From an uncultured Prevotellaceae bacterium (lineage in GTDB: Bacteria > Bacteroidota > Bacteroidia > Bacteroidales > Bacteroidaceae): 53,269 bases of DNA. The position numbers and the translations under genes are program-made. The DNA lies in the NCBI GenBank assembly GCA_900314985.1, contig OMXL01000019.1:1-53269 (forward strand). The letters are read 5' to 3'. The notes beneath the pieces were generated by a model. The model ran no database searches. It was not told the DNA's origin and saw nothing but the letters and a program-made list of their open reading frames with translations. The number at the start of each line of letters is the position of its first letter. Within the stretch, counting starts at the first letter, position 1. Shown here in pieces: positions 16,119-29,142 of this stretch.

Positions 16119-17147
16119 TTATTTGATGTCTCGCTCGTTCAGCGCTTGGCTGTAGCGTGCAGCATTCTTTAGATGCTCCTGATAGGTACGCGCAAAGTTG
16201 TGAGTACCTGAGAAATCTTCCTTAGCACACATATACAGATAGTCGTGGCGAACGTAGTTGAGCACGGCATCAATACCCTTCACCGAGGCCACCTTGATAG
16301 GACCTGGGGGCAGACCCTCGTTGCGATAGGTGTTGTAGGGGCTGTCTACGTTCAACAGCTTGTTGTATATACGCTTCAGCTCAAACTGCTTCAGGGCAAA
16401 CTTGATAGTCGGGTCGGCCTGAAGGGGCATGGGCTCGTGCAGTCGGTTCAGATACATGCCAGCAATCATAGGTTTCTCCGCATTGTTGGCCGTCTCCTCG
16501 TCGATGATGCTGGCCAGCGTGCATACCTCGTTGGGTGTCAGCTGCATCTGTGCGGCCTTCTGTTCGCGATCGCCCTGCCAGAAGCGGTCGTGCTCGCGCT
16601 GCATGCGCTTGAGGAACTTGTCCAGACTAACGTTCCAGTAGATGTCGTAGGTATTGGGCACGAACATGGCGGCAATGGTGCAGGTGTCGTAACCCAGTTC
16701 CTGACAGGTAGCCTGATCCGTGAGTGCTGTGGCAATGGTTGCTGAGTCGAGCATCAGCTTCTGCGCGAGTACAGCAGCCAAGCGATCCATTGTGCGAACC
16801 TCAGGGATGGTCAGCATCATACTGGTTTGTCGACCGTTCTTCAGGTGACGGAACACGACGAAGGCACCCTCGCTGGGCTCAATGGCGTAACGGCCTGTGC
16901 GGATGTGCTTATCGTAGTTGCTGTGGCGTATCAGGGTGGTCAGTCCCGTCATACCTGCCGTATGACTGAAAGCTCCCACCTTGGCAATCACCGAGTCTTG
17001 CGTGTCGTCCTCATCGATATACACATACTGCGTCGTGTCCGCCTTCGATACGGGTGTCAGCATATATGTTACGGTCAATACCAGTATCAGCACCAGTCCT
17101 GCCAGTGCTATATATAAATAGGTTCGTGAATCCAGCTTTTTCATCAT
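16119..17147 (-). CDS. mltG: Endolytic murein transglycosylase MltG
   Basis: The 342-aa protein has a single N-terminal transmembrane helix (about 10-31), a LysM-like/YceG N domain and a catalytic domain with VPNTYDIYWN (163-172), LASIIDEETANNAEKP (211-225), LQADPTIKFAL and a GLPPGPI motif. MltG cuts nascent glycan strands near the inner membrane. Where Escherichia coli reads SIVEKET, this protein reads SIIDEET, so an Asp or the next Glu stands where the catalytic Glu is expected; I believe the family tolerates this, but alignment should settle it. The start is ATG 17147 or the next ATG. Its promoter lies in a divergent module shared with malQ. Confidence 0.9.
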   Translation of the reverse strand: MMKKLDSRTYLYIALAGLVLILVLTVTYMLTPVSKADTTQYVYIDEDDTQDSVIAKVGAFSHTAGMTGLTTLIRHSNYDKHIRTGRYAIEPSEGAFVVFRHLKNGRQTSMMLTIPEVRTMDRLAAVLAQKLMLDSATIATALTDQATCQELGYDTCTIAAMFVPNTYDIYWNVSLDKFLKRMQREHDRFWQGDREQKAAQMQLTPNEVCTLASIIDEETANNAEKPMIAGMYLNRLHEPMPLQADPTIKFALKQFELKRIYNKLLNVDSPYNTYRNEGLPPGPIKVASVKGIDAVLNYVRHDYLYMCAKEDFSGTHNFARTYQEHLKNAARYSQALNERDIK

Positions 17148-17165
17148 TCATGTGTTTTCTCGCTG

Positions 17166-17173
17166 CAAAGGTA
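17166..17173 (-). promoter_or_regulatory. -7 promoter element for mltG
   Basis: TACCTTTG on the minus strand lies 19 nt upstream of the mltG ATG. It is one half of a divergent promoter module that recurs at 23627-23688. Confidence 0.55.
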
Positions 17174-17184
17174 CGAAAAAAAAT

Positions 17185-17212
17185 GAGAATTGAGAATTGA
17201 GAATTGAGAATT
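17185..17212. repeat. Four GAGAATT heptamers between divergent promoters
   Basis: Four perfect GAGAATT units lie between the mltG and malQ -7 elements. A TTG within the array (17197-17199) is exactly 19 nt upstream of TAATTTTG and may act as the -33 element of malQ. Confidence 0.92.
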
Positions 17213-17226
17213 ATTTTGTAATTTTG
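17197..17226 (+). promoter_or_regulatory. malQ promoter using a repeat-borne -33
   Basis: TTG (17197-17199) inside the heptamer array and TAATTTTG (17219-17226) are spaced 19 nt apart. The start site would be near 17232, leaving a leader of about 12 nt to ATG 17244. Confidence 0.55.
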
Positions 17227-17243
17227 CAAAAAGTTTGCTAACC

Positions 17244-22950
<5,707 letters not shown>

Positions 22951-22951
22951 G

Positions 22952-22997
22952 AAAAAAAAAGAAACCGTTAAGTCTCAGAACTTAGCGGTTTCTTCTT
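22952..22997. terminator. Bidirectional terminator between lacZ-like and LolA-like genes
   Basis: A 14-bp stem (AGAAACCGTTAAGT 22960-22973 with ACTTAGCGGTTTCT 22980-22993, one G-U) has a 6-nt loop. On the minus strand it is followed by a nine-T run (poly-A at 22952-22960), making a strong terminator for the LolA-like gene; on the plus strand it closes the GH2 gene. Confidence 0.85.
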
Positions 22998-22999
22998 GA

Positions 23000-23617
23000 T
23001 TATCTCTTGTCATCATACTCACAGTTCTTATAGCTGTCACGTGGGAATCGGAACAGGTCATCGTTGATGCCGCCGATTTTCACGTTGCTTATTTTAATAG
23101 TGGTGTGGAAGATGCCCAACTTGATGCGCACGCTGACGGGATAACGATGCTTTTTGTCCAACAGACAACGAGCCTCCTTAATGCCCGATACGCCCTTCTT
23201 GGCCTTCAGCGTGATGTAGTAGCCCTCCTTAGAATCCTTGATGCTGTAGGTGTAGTTGTCAGGATTGAATTTGAACTTCGTGGCATACTTGTCGCGCTCG
23301 TCAGAGTGGGCATCGTAGATGACCACACGGTTCTTCTTGCGCTCCAGACGGTAGTAGGTCACGTCGTCGTTCCAAGCAATATATTTCTCGTCGACGAACT
23401 TACTCTTCTTACCCTTTGTCCAGATGGTACCCTCGGTCTTGTAGATGCCGATGATGTTGACCTTATAGTGCAGTTGTGAGCCTTGCTCACCATAAATCAT
23501 CTTATAGGTTTCGTTGAACAGGCGGCGTGCCTGCTGTGCATTAGGGGTTTCGTGTTCTTGTGCCTGCAGGGCCAAAACAGCCCATAGCATTGTCATTAAT
23601 ACAAATATCTTTTTCAT
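23000..23617 (-). CDS. Exported LolA-like outer-membrane lipoprotein carrier family protein
   Basis: From ATG 23617 the protein is 205 aa with signal peptide KKIFVLMTMLWAVLALQAQ. The mature part is beta-rich: ARRLFNETYKMIYGEQGSQLHYKVNIIGIYKTEGTIWTKG-like segments, then KSKFVDEKYIAWNDDVTYYRLERKKNRVVIYD. This fits the LolA/LolB half-barrel type seen in Bacteroidetes periplasmic proteins ('LolA-like putative chaperone'). The assignment rests on pattern, not on a diagnostic motif. The ORF can be read 26 codons further upstream, but that part is translated GAGAATT repeat and promoter DNA. It shares a divergent module with truA. Confidence 0.65.
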   Translation of the reverse strand: MKKIFVLMTMLWAVLALQAQEHETPNAQQARRLFNETYKMIYGEQGSQLHYKVNIIGIYKTEGTIWTKGKKSKFVDEKYIAWNDDVTYYRLERKKNRVVIYDAHSDERDKYATKFKFNPDNYTYSIKDSKEGYYITLKAKKGVSGIKEARCLLDKKHRYPVSVRIKLGIFHTTIKISNVKIGGINDDLFRFPRDSYKNCEYDDKR

Positions 23618-23626
23618 AACGGGCTG

Positions 23627-23634
23627 CAAAGGTA
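23627..23634 (-). promoter_or_regulatory. -7 promoter element for the LolA-like gene
   Basis: TACCTTTG on the minus strand lies 10 nt from ATG 23617. It has the same position and flanks (GCTGCAAAGGTACGAAAAA on the plus strand) as the mltG element at 17166-17173. Confidence 0.5.
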
Positions 23635-23646
23635 CGAAAAATAATT

Positions 23647-23673
23647 GAGAATTGAGAATTGAGAATTGAGAAT
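23647..23673. repeat. GAGAATT heptamers between LolA-like and truA promoters
   Basis: Four GAGAATT-type units (preceded by AATT) occupy the same place as the array at 17185-17212, between divergent -7 boxes. A TTG at 23659-23661 is 19 nt upstream of TAATTTTG. Confidence 0.9.
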
Positions 23674-23688
23674 TATTTCGTAATTTTG
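23659..23688 (+). promoter_or_regulatory. truA promoter using a repeat-borne -33
   Basis: TTG (23659-23661) in the heptamer array and TAATTTTG (23681-23688) are separated by 19 nt, identical to the malQ promoter. The start codon is at 23707. Confidence 0.55.
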
Positions 23689-23706
23689 CACGCAAAATTG
23701 GAAAAG

Positions 23707-24435
23707 ATGAGATATTTCATTTGGTTTAGTTACGACGGTACCAACTATCACGGCTGGCAGGTGCAACCCAATGGCATCACCGTGCAGAGTGAGTTGGAAC
23801 GCTGTCTGTCACTGCTGTTGCGTGAGACGATTACCGTGACGGGAGCTGGTCGCACCGATGCTGGTGTCCACGCTCGTCAGATGGCCGCCCACTTCGATAC
23901 TGATGCCGACTTCGATGCCCAGCTGTTGACCAAGAAGCTCAACGGCCTCTTGCACCACGACATTGCCGTAGACCGCATCGAACGTGTGGCTCCCGATATG
24001 CATGCCCGCTTCTCAGCCACCTCGCGCATGTACCATTATTACATCCATACCCAGAAGAACCCCTTTATCCAGCAGTTCTCGCAGGAGATGCACTACCAGC
24101 TCGACTTCGAGCGCATGAACGAGGCAGGACGCATCCTGCTGGAGTACGACGACTTCGGCGCTTTCTGCAAGGCTGGCAGCGATGTGAAGACCACCATCTG
24201 TCACGTCACTCATGCCCAATGGCACCAGACGTCGCCCTCAGAGTGGTATTTCGAGATTACCGCCAACCGCTTCCTTCGCAATATGGTACGCGCCGTGGTG
24301 GGTACACTCATCGAGGTAGGTCGTGGACGCATGTCGCTCGACGAGTTCCGTCTGGTCATCGAGGGCAAGCAGCGCACGCAGGCTGGCGAGTCGATGCCCG
24401 CCAAGGCCCTCTTCCTCGAAAAAGTAGCCTATTAA
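23707..24435 (+). CDS. truA: tRNA pseudouridine synthase A
   Basis: The 242-aa enzyme makes pseudouridine at positions 38-40 of the tRNA anticodon arm. It opens RYFIWFSYDGTNYHGWQVQPN and carries GAGRTDAGVHA with the catalytic Asp near residue 52, then RFLRNMVRAVVGTLIEVGRG in the C-terminal half. Length is normal. I start at ATG 23707; the longer frame from 23659 lies in repeat and promoter DNA. The stop leads directly into an AATNGTA heptamer array shared in sequence with the atpA-atpG gap. Confidence 0.95.
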   Translation: MRYFIWFSYDGTNYHGWQVQPNGITVQSELERCLSLLLRETITVTGAGRTDAGVHARQMAAHFDTDADFDAQLLTKKLNGLLHHDIAVDRIERVAPDMHARFSATSRMYHYYIHTQKNPFIQQFSQEMHYQLDFERMNEAGRILLEYDDFGAFCKAGSDVKTTICHVTHAQWHQTSPSEWYFEITANRFLRNMVRAVVGTLIEVGRGRMSLDEFRLVIEGKQRTQAGESMPAKALFLEKVAY

Positions 24436-24470
24436 ATAGTAAATTGTAAATAGTCAAATTGTAAATCAGG
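24435..24470. repeat. AATNGTA heptamer spacer between truA and the EamA gene
   Basis: Units AATAGTA, AATTGTA, AATAGTC, one extra A, AATTGTA and AATCAGG fill the gap from the truA stop (24433-24435) to ATG 24471. The middle part, AATTGTA-AATAGTC-A-AATTGTA-AAT, is identical at 43793-43817. Confidence 0.88.
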
Positions 24471-25391
24471 ATGGCTTGGTTATTACTTGCATTCATGTCC
24501 GCAGCATTGTTAGGCTGCTATGACTCTTTCAAGAAGCAGGCGTTGAAGTCGAATGCCGTCATTCCCGTCTTGTTTCTGAATACCCTCTTCTCATCCATCA
24601 TCTTCCTGCCGTTCATCGTGCTGAGTGCTACCACCGATGTGCTCGACGGCAGTTTGTTCCATGTGGCCAGTGGTGGCTGGGAGGTTCATAAGTATGTCGT
24701 CCTCAAGGCCCTCATCGTGCTGTCCAGTTGGGTGCTCGGCTATTTTGGCATGAAGCATCTGCCACTGACCATCGTCGGTCCCATCAATGCCACGCGCCCT
24801 GTGATGGTGCTCGTCGGCGCTTTGCTGGTCTTTGGCGAGCGCCTCAATGTCTGGCAGTGGGTGGGTGTCATGCTTGCCGTGCTGTCGTTCTTGATGCTCA
24901 GCCGCAGTGGCAAGAAGGAGGGCATCGACTTCAAGCGCGACCACTGGATATGGATGATTGTAGGTGCTGCCATGTTGGGAGCTATCAGTGGACTCTACGA
25001 CAAATTCCTGATGGCACCCGTGGAGTCGGGTGGAGTAGGGCTCGACCGCATGCTCGTGCAGTCGTGGTATAACATCTATCAGTGTGGTATGATGCTGGCC
25101 ATGCTCCTGCTGTTGTGGTGGCCTAAGCACAAGGAGACCACGCCGTTCCATTGGCACTGGTCCATCATTGGCGTCAGCGTGTTCTTGTCTACTGCCGACT
25201 TCATGTATTTCTATTCGCTGTCGTTGCCTGAGGCGATGATTTCCATCGTCAGCATGATACGCCGTGGCTCTGTCATCGTCAGCTTCCTCTTTGGTGCGGC
25301 CTTCTTCCACGAGAAGAACCTCAAGGCAAAGGCTTTCGACCTTGCACTGGTACTCTTAGGAATGATTTTCCTCTACATTGGTTCTAAGTGA
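24471..25391 (+). CDS. EamA/DMT family transporter
   Basis: The 306-aa membrane protein has about ten hydrophobic helices in two repeated halves, with conserved GPINATRPVMVLVGALLVFGERLNVWQWVGVMLA in the first half and ALVLLGMIFLYIGSK at the end. This is the EamA drug/metabolite transporter layout of inner-membrane exporters or importers of small solutes; the substrate cannot be told. It is probably co-transcribed with truA. Its last 36 nt overlap the convergent histidine kinase gene. Confidence 0.82.
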   Translation: MAWLLLAFMSAALLGCYDSFKKQALKSNAVIPVLFLNTLFSSIIFLPFIVLSATTDVLDGSLFHVASGGWEVHKYVVLKALIVLSSWVLGYFGMKHLPLTIVGPINATRPVMVLVGALLVFGERLNVWQWVGVMLAVLSFLMLSRSGKKEGIDFKRDHWIWMIVGAAMLGAISGLYDKFLMAPVESGGVGLDRMLVQSWYNIYQCGMMLAMLLLLWWPKHKETTPFHWHWSIIGVSVFLSTADFMYFYSLSLPEAMISIVSMIRRGSVIVSFLFGAAFFHEKNLKAKAFDLALVLLGMIFLYIGSK

Positions 25392-27455
25392 CATGACGAA
25401 TCTGGCACCATTCGTGTACGAGGTGTCGAGAACGATGTCGCCCTTTATGTGGTGTACCAGCGAACGGGCAATAGAAAGACCGATACCCGTTCCGTCAGTG
25501 TATTCGTCCAACTGGACGAACTCTGTGAAGATATTCTCTGCCTGTTCTGCAGGAATACCTATTCCCGTATCTTCGATGACGAACAGCATCTCGTCTTGTG
25601 TGGCGCTGATGCTCAGCACGACGCGAGGTCTCTCTGTAGGGGCCTGGCTTCCGTGGTGAGCCAAGGGATGCGTAAACTTGATAGCATTGTCCAGCAACAA
25701 CGACAATGCCTTAACCGCCGATTTCATGTTCGTCATGATGGTTACATTCTCTACCTCTGGACATACCTGTAAGGTGAAATCCAGATGCGTGGCTCGCTTA
25801 ATGCCACTCTGTTTGATGGCCTTCCAGGCTATATTGGCAGGACTTACCTCATCGTTGCACTTAACGTCAGCATGACTGTTTATGGTGCTCAGATCCAGCA
25901 TCTTGTCCACCAGCTTCGTGATGCGGTCGCTGTTTTCCACAATCTTCTTGGTGATGTCCTGCAACTGGTTGCTGTCAATCTCAATATCGGGCGTGGCCAG
26001 CACCTGGCTGAAGCCTGACAGCACGTTCAGCGGTGTGCGAACCTCGTGCGATATCTGCTGAATGAATTTGGTCTTTATGCGCAACGACTCTTCGGCACGC
26101 TCGTTGGCCTCCAGCAATTCACGGTTGGTGGCATCCAACTGGCGATTGGTTTCGTTGAGTTTACGGAAGGCCTTTCTGCGCTGCATGGTATAGATATGGA
26201 AGAAGATGAGGATGATGGCCATGAGGACAGCCACAGATATCAGGCGCTGTTGCGATAACTTGGCACTTTGCTCAGCAATCTGGCGTTCCTTGCCTTCAGT
26301 GTCATAAATGGTCGATATCAGGTCTGCATCGTTCCTCTTTTGTCGTACCAGCGCAGAGTCGTAATATTCCGCTATCAGAGTGGCTACATGGAGTGCCGAG
26401 TCACGGTGTCCGGCCAGCATGTTTGCACGATATTTCGGAATCATGTAGCGGCCAAAGGTTTCCAAATCAGCTTGGTAACCATTCTCTCTTAGAAACTGTT
26501 CCAGCCTGGTATAGTTACGTGCCGCCTCGTCGTAGCGGTGTGTCAGCATCAGGTACTCGTTGCTGTTGATGATACTGCGCAACTGCTTGGCCTTCTGTGT
26601 TGACAGGTAGGTGTTATAGGCAAGTTCGGCCGTGCAGGAATCCCCTTGGGCAAGTGCCAGCAATGCCTTGCTGTAGTTGATGTCTGCCCTCATCTCGTCA
26701 ACAAAGATAGAGTCGCTATGGGGATGCTCGTCGGCAGCAACATACAGCGTGTCCTCTCCCAGAATCCAGGGAATAGCCTCGTTGTATCGATTGGTGCGGA
26801 TATAGGCATTGGCGATGGCATTCATCGTCTTCTGACACTCTAAATAATCCAGCGGGTCATGATTCTTCACCAGACGGGCATTCATGCTTCGTAGCGATGT
26901 CTCGAAGCTCTTGGAGGCCTCGTTAGCTTGGTTCAGGTACAGCTGGCATTCGCCAATCATCTGGGCAATATCCTGATGGATGATGAACGAGTCGTAACCT
27001 GCCTCTTTCAATTTACTATCGGCATTATAGGCCTCACGAAGTACACGGTCATAGCGTCGCATGTCACACAGCAAGCGCACATAGTCTTTGTACGCATAGA
27101 CATACGACTCAATATCTGCCTGGGTCTTCAAATTCTTCACATCGACCTTTGCCAACTTGTAGTAGAGACTCAACGCCATACTGCGTTGTCCCAAGATGTT
27201 ATATGCTATCGTCTTATAGAAGATGGCTCTAACAGGCGTAATCACCTTGGCTTTTTCAAAGCTGTCGGTTACCTCTAACAGTCGTGTAAAGTCGCGCATG
27301 TCGCCAATATCCGAGATGATAGAGTCTGCGGCATTGTAGCCGTCAGCATCGGCAAATGCCTGACGTCGCGGCTGATGGCTGGTGCAACTGACAACCGAAA
27401 TCAGCCCCAATACCAGTATGATGATATAATTCTTAATCAGCTTATTCATAAACAT
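25356..27455 (-). CDS. TPR-containing membrane histidine kinase
   Basis: The 699-aa protein begins with a hydrophobic segment ending in a lipobox-like VVSC (Cys24), so it may be lipid-anchored or have a first membrane helix. A long helical TPR-like sensor (about 40-400) follows, then a transmembrane helix (404-424), a short coiled coil (425-460), HisKA with QQISHEVRTPLN (His470), N box LLLDNAIKF (~586-594), and G1 EDTGIGIP and G2 GTGIGLS. All catalytic boxes are intact. The sensor is predicted to be periplasmic. No response regulator is encoded next to it, so it is an orphan in this window. Prevotella has many such TPR kinases. Start ATG 27455 or the ATG two codons later. Confidence 0.85.
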   Translation of the reverse strand: MFMNKLIKNYIIILVLGLISVVSCTSHQPRRQAFADADGYNAADSIISDIGDMRDFTRLLEVTDSFEKAKVITPVRAIFYKTIAYNILGQRSMALSLYYKLAKVDVKNLKTQADIESYVYAYKDYVRLLCDMRRYDRVLREAYNADSKLKEAGYDSFIIHQDIAQMIGECQLYLNQANEASKSFETSLRSMNARLVKNHDPLDYLECQKTMNAIANAYIRTNRYNEAIPWILGEDTLYVAADEHPHSDSIFVDEMRADINYSKALLALAQGDSCTAELAYNTYLSTQKAKQLRSIINSNEYLMLTHRYDEAARNYTRLEQFLRENGYQADLETFGRYMIPKYRANMLAGHRDSALHVATLIAEYYDSALVRQKRNDADLISTIYDTEGKERQIAEQSAKLSQQRLISVAVLMAIILIFFHIYTMQRRKAFRKLNETNRQLDATNRELLEANERAEESLRIKTKFIQQISHEVRTPLNVLSGFSQVLATPDIEIDSNQLQDITKKIVENSDRITKLVDKMLDLSTINSHADVKCNDEVSPANIAWKAIKQSGIKRATHLDFTLQVCPEVENVTIMTNMKSAVKALSLLLDNAIKFTHPLAHHGSQAPTERPRVVLSISATQDEMLFVIEDTGIGIPAEQAENIFTEFVQLDEYTDGTGIGLSIARSLVHHIKGDIVLDTSYTNGARFVMSLRTNVEENHS

Positions 27456-27540
27456 TCATAAATTCGCCTGCAAATTTAGTAAATAATTTGCAAAGATAGT
27501 TATCTTTACAAATAAATCTTATGAATAGCAAGTCAAAATG
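27456..27540. promoter_or_regulatory. AT-rich upstream region of the histidine kinase with candidate -7 boxes
   Basis: On the minus strand TAAATTTG (27471-27478) and TATCTTTG (27491-27498) both match TAnnTTTG. Neither has an ideal -33 at 19-20 nt. The rest is AT-rich DNA without a gene. Confidence 0.35.
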
Positions 27541-27570
27541 AAAACGGCGCATCCTGAATGGGTGCGCCGC
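27541..27570 (-). terminator. Terminator of uxaB
   Basis: Stem CGGCGCACCC/GGATGCGCCG (one G-U, 10 bp) with a 5-nt loop, followed on the minus strand by TTTTCATTTTG. It lies 25 nt after the uxaB stop. Confidence 0.8.
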
Positions 27571-27594
27571 TATTGATATTCTTTAAGAGAATGT

Positions 27595-29034
27595 TTACAG
27601 GATTGTCTTGACAGCCTCGAGCATGCCCTTCTCCTGGATGAGGTCGAGGAACTGCTTGACGAGGGCGTTGAGACCTGCCACCTTGTTGAGGTCTTCCTGC
27701 CAGATGAACTCAGCACCGAGAACACCGTCGGTAACCTTCTGGGTGTCGCCAGTAGCCCACAGTTCCTTGAGCAGATCCATAATCTTCTGGTCGTCGTTGG
27801 GGATAATCTCCACACCGTCAGCACGCTTGCCACCCTTGTAGTAGGTGATGATGGCTGCGAGACCGAAGACGAGGCCCTTGGGCAGTTCGCCCTTGCGCTC
27901 CAAATAGGTCTTCACACCGGGCAGGTCGCGAGCCTGGAACTTGGGGAATGAGTTGAGCATGATGCTGGTAACCTGATGGTCTACGAAGGGGTTGTCGAAA
28001 CGCTCGAGCACGTCACCGGCAAACTTCTCCAGCTCGTCCATAGGCAGGTCGAGGGTCTGCATGAGCTCGTCGAACTGAACCTTGTGGATGTACTTGCCAA
28101 TGACCTCGTGGTTGCAAGCATCGCGAACGATGTTGACACCGCTGAGGAAAGCAACGGGAGAGAGCACGGTGTGCGGACCATTGAGCAGGGTAACCTTACG
28201 CTTGTGGTAGGGTTCCTCAGAGGGAACGAACAGTACGTGCAGACCAGCCTTGTCAGCAGGGAACTCCTTCTCAATCTCCTTCGGTGCCTCGATTACCCAG
28301 AGGTGGAAGTTCTCAGCCTGTACGACGAGGTTGTCGCGATAGCCAATCTTCTCCTGAATCTCGGCAATCTCTTTGCGGGGGAAGCCAGGAACGATACGGT
28401 CTACGAGAGTTGCATAGACACCGCAAGACTCGTCGAACCACTTCTTGAAGTCAGCAGGCAGCTGCCACAGCTCGATGTACTTATTGATGCATTCCTTCAG
28501 CACGTGGCCATTGAGGAAGATGAGCTCGCAGGGGAAGATGATGAGACCCTTGGTGGGGTCACCGTTAAAGGTCTGCCAACGGCGATAGAGCAGTTGGACG
28601 AGTTTGCCAGGATAGCTGCTGGCGGGTTTGTCATCGAGCTTGCAAGAAGGATCGAAAGCGATACCTGCCTCAGTAGTGTTCGAGATGACGAAACGAATCT
28701 CAGGCTGGTCGGCCAGCGCCATGAAAGCATCGTTCTGAGAGTAGGGGTTCAGCGCGCGACTGATGACGTCGATGCGCTCCAGGGTGTTGACGGGCTTACC
28801 GTTCTCACGACCCTGCAGGTTAACATGATACAGACAGTCCTGACCGTTCAACCAGTCGACCATACCCTTGTCGATGGGCTGTACGACGACAACAGAACCA
28901 TTGAAGTTGGTCTTCTGGTCCATATTCCAGATAATCCAATCAACAAAAGCGCGGAGGAAGTTACCCTCACCAAACTGAATCACCTTTTCAGGCATCACGC
29001 TCTTAGGAGCGAAGTGTTTGTTTAACGGTTTCAT
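27595..29034 (-). CDS. uxaB: Tagaturonate reductase (altronate oxidoreductase)
   Basis: From ATG 29034 the protein is 479 aa. It has the mannitol dehydrogenase-type Rossmann start VIQFGEGNFLRAFVDWII, then FVISNTTEAGIAFD, FPCELIFLNGHVLKECI, VDRIVPGFPRKE and KVTLLNGPHTVLSPVAFLSG. These identify the NAD-dependent UxaB/UxuB family, and the length and the N-terminal fingerprint favour UxaB. It interconverts tagaturonate and altronate in galacturonate (pectin) use. A longer frame starts at 29076 but runs into the promoter. No other uronate gene is in the window. Confidence 0.9.
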   Translation of the reverse strand: MKPLNKHFAPKSVMPEKVIQFGEGNFLRAFVDWIIWNMDQKTNFNGSVVVVQPIDKGMVDWLNGQDCLYHVNLQGRENGKPVNTLERIDVISRALNPYSQNDAFMALADQPEIRFVISNTTEAGIAFDPSCKLDDKPASSYPGKLVQLLYRRWQTFNGDPTKGLIIFPCELIFLNGHVLKECINKYIELWQLPADFKKWFDESCGVYATLVDRIVPGFPRKEIAEIQEKIGYRDNLVVQAENFHLWVIEAPKEIEKEFPADKAGLHVLFVPSEEPYHKRKVTLLNGPHTVLSPVAFLSGVNIVRDACNHEVIGKYIHKVQFDELMQTLDLPMDELEKFAGDVLERFDNPFVDHQVTSIMLNSFPKFQARDLPGVKTYLERKGELPKGLVFGLAAIITYYKGGKRADGVEIIPNDDQKIMDLLKELWATGDTQKVTDGVLGAEFIWQEDLNKVAGLNALVKQFLDLIQEKGMLEAVKTIL

Positions 29035-29072
29035 AAATCTAAATATTTTATTAGTATGTCTTTTATAGTGCT

Positions 29073-29081
29073 GCAAAATTA
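29073..29081 (-). promoter_or_regulatory. -7 promoter element for uxaB
   Basis: TAATTTTGC on the minus strand lies 39 nt upstream of ATG 29034. A TTG about 16 nt further up is a weak -33 candidate. Its position inside the longer ORF supports the start at 29034. Confidence 0.5.
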
Positions 29082-29142
29082 GTGATTATTTTTTGAACAA
29101 TCACTAACTTTGCGGATATAAAACACGTTAACGTTTGCGAAC

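Noticed and set aside
23618-23695. Longer N terminus for the LolA-like protein
   Set aside because: The extra codons translate GAGAATT repeats and a promoter, and would bury the signal peptide.
27976-29025. Long plus-strand ORF opposite uxaB (349 codons)
   Set aside because: Shadow of a well-supported enzyme gene; the product is a Leu/Val/Glu-rich string without motifs.
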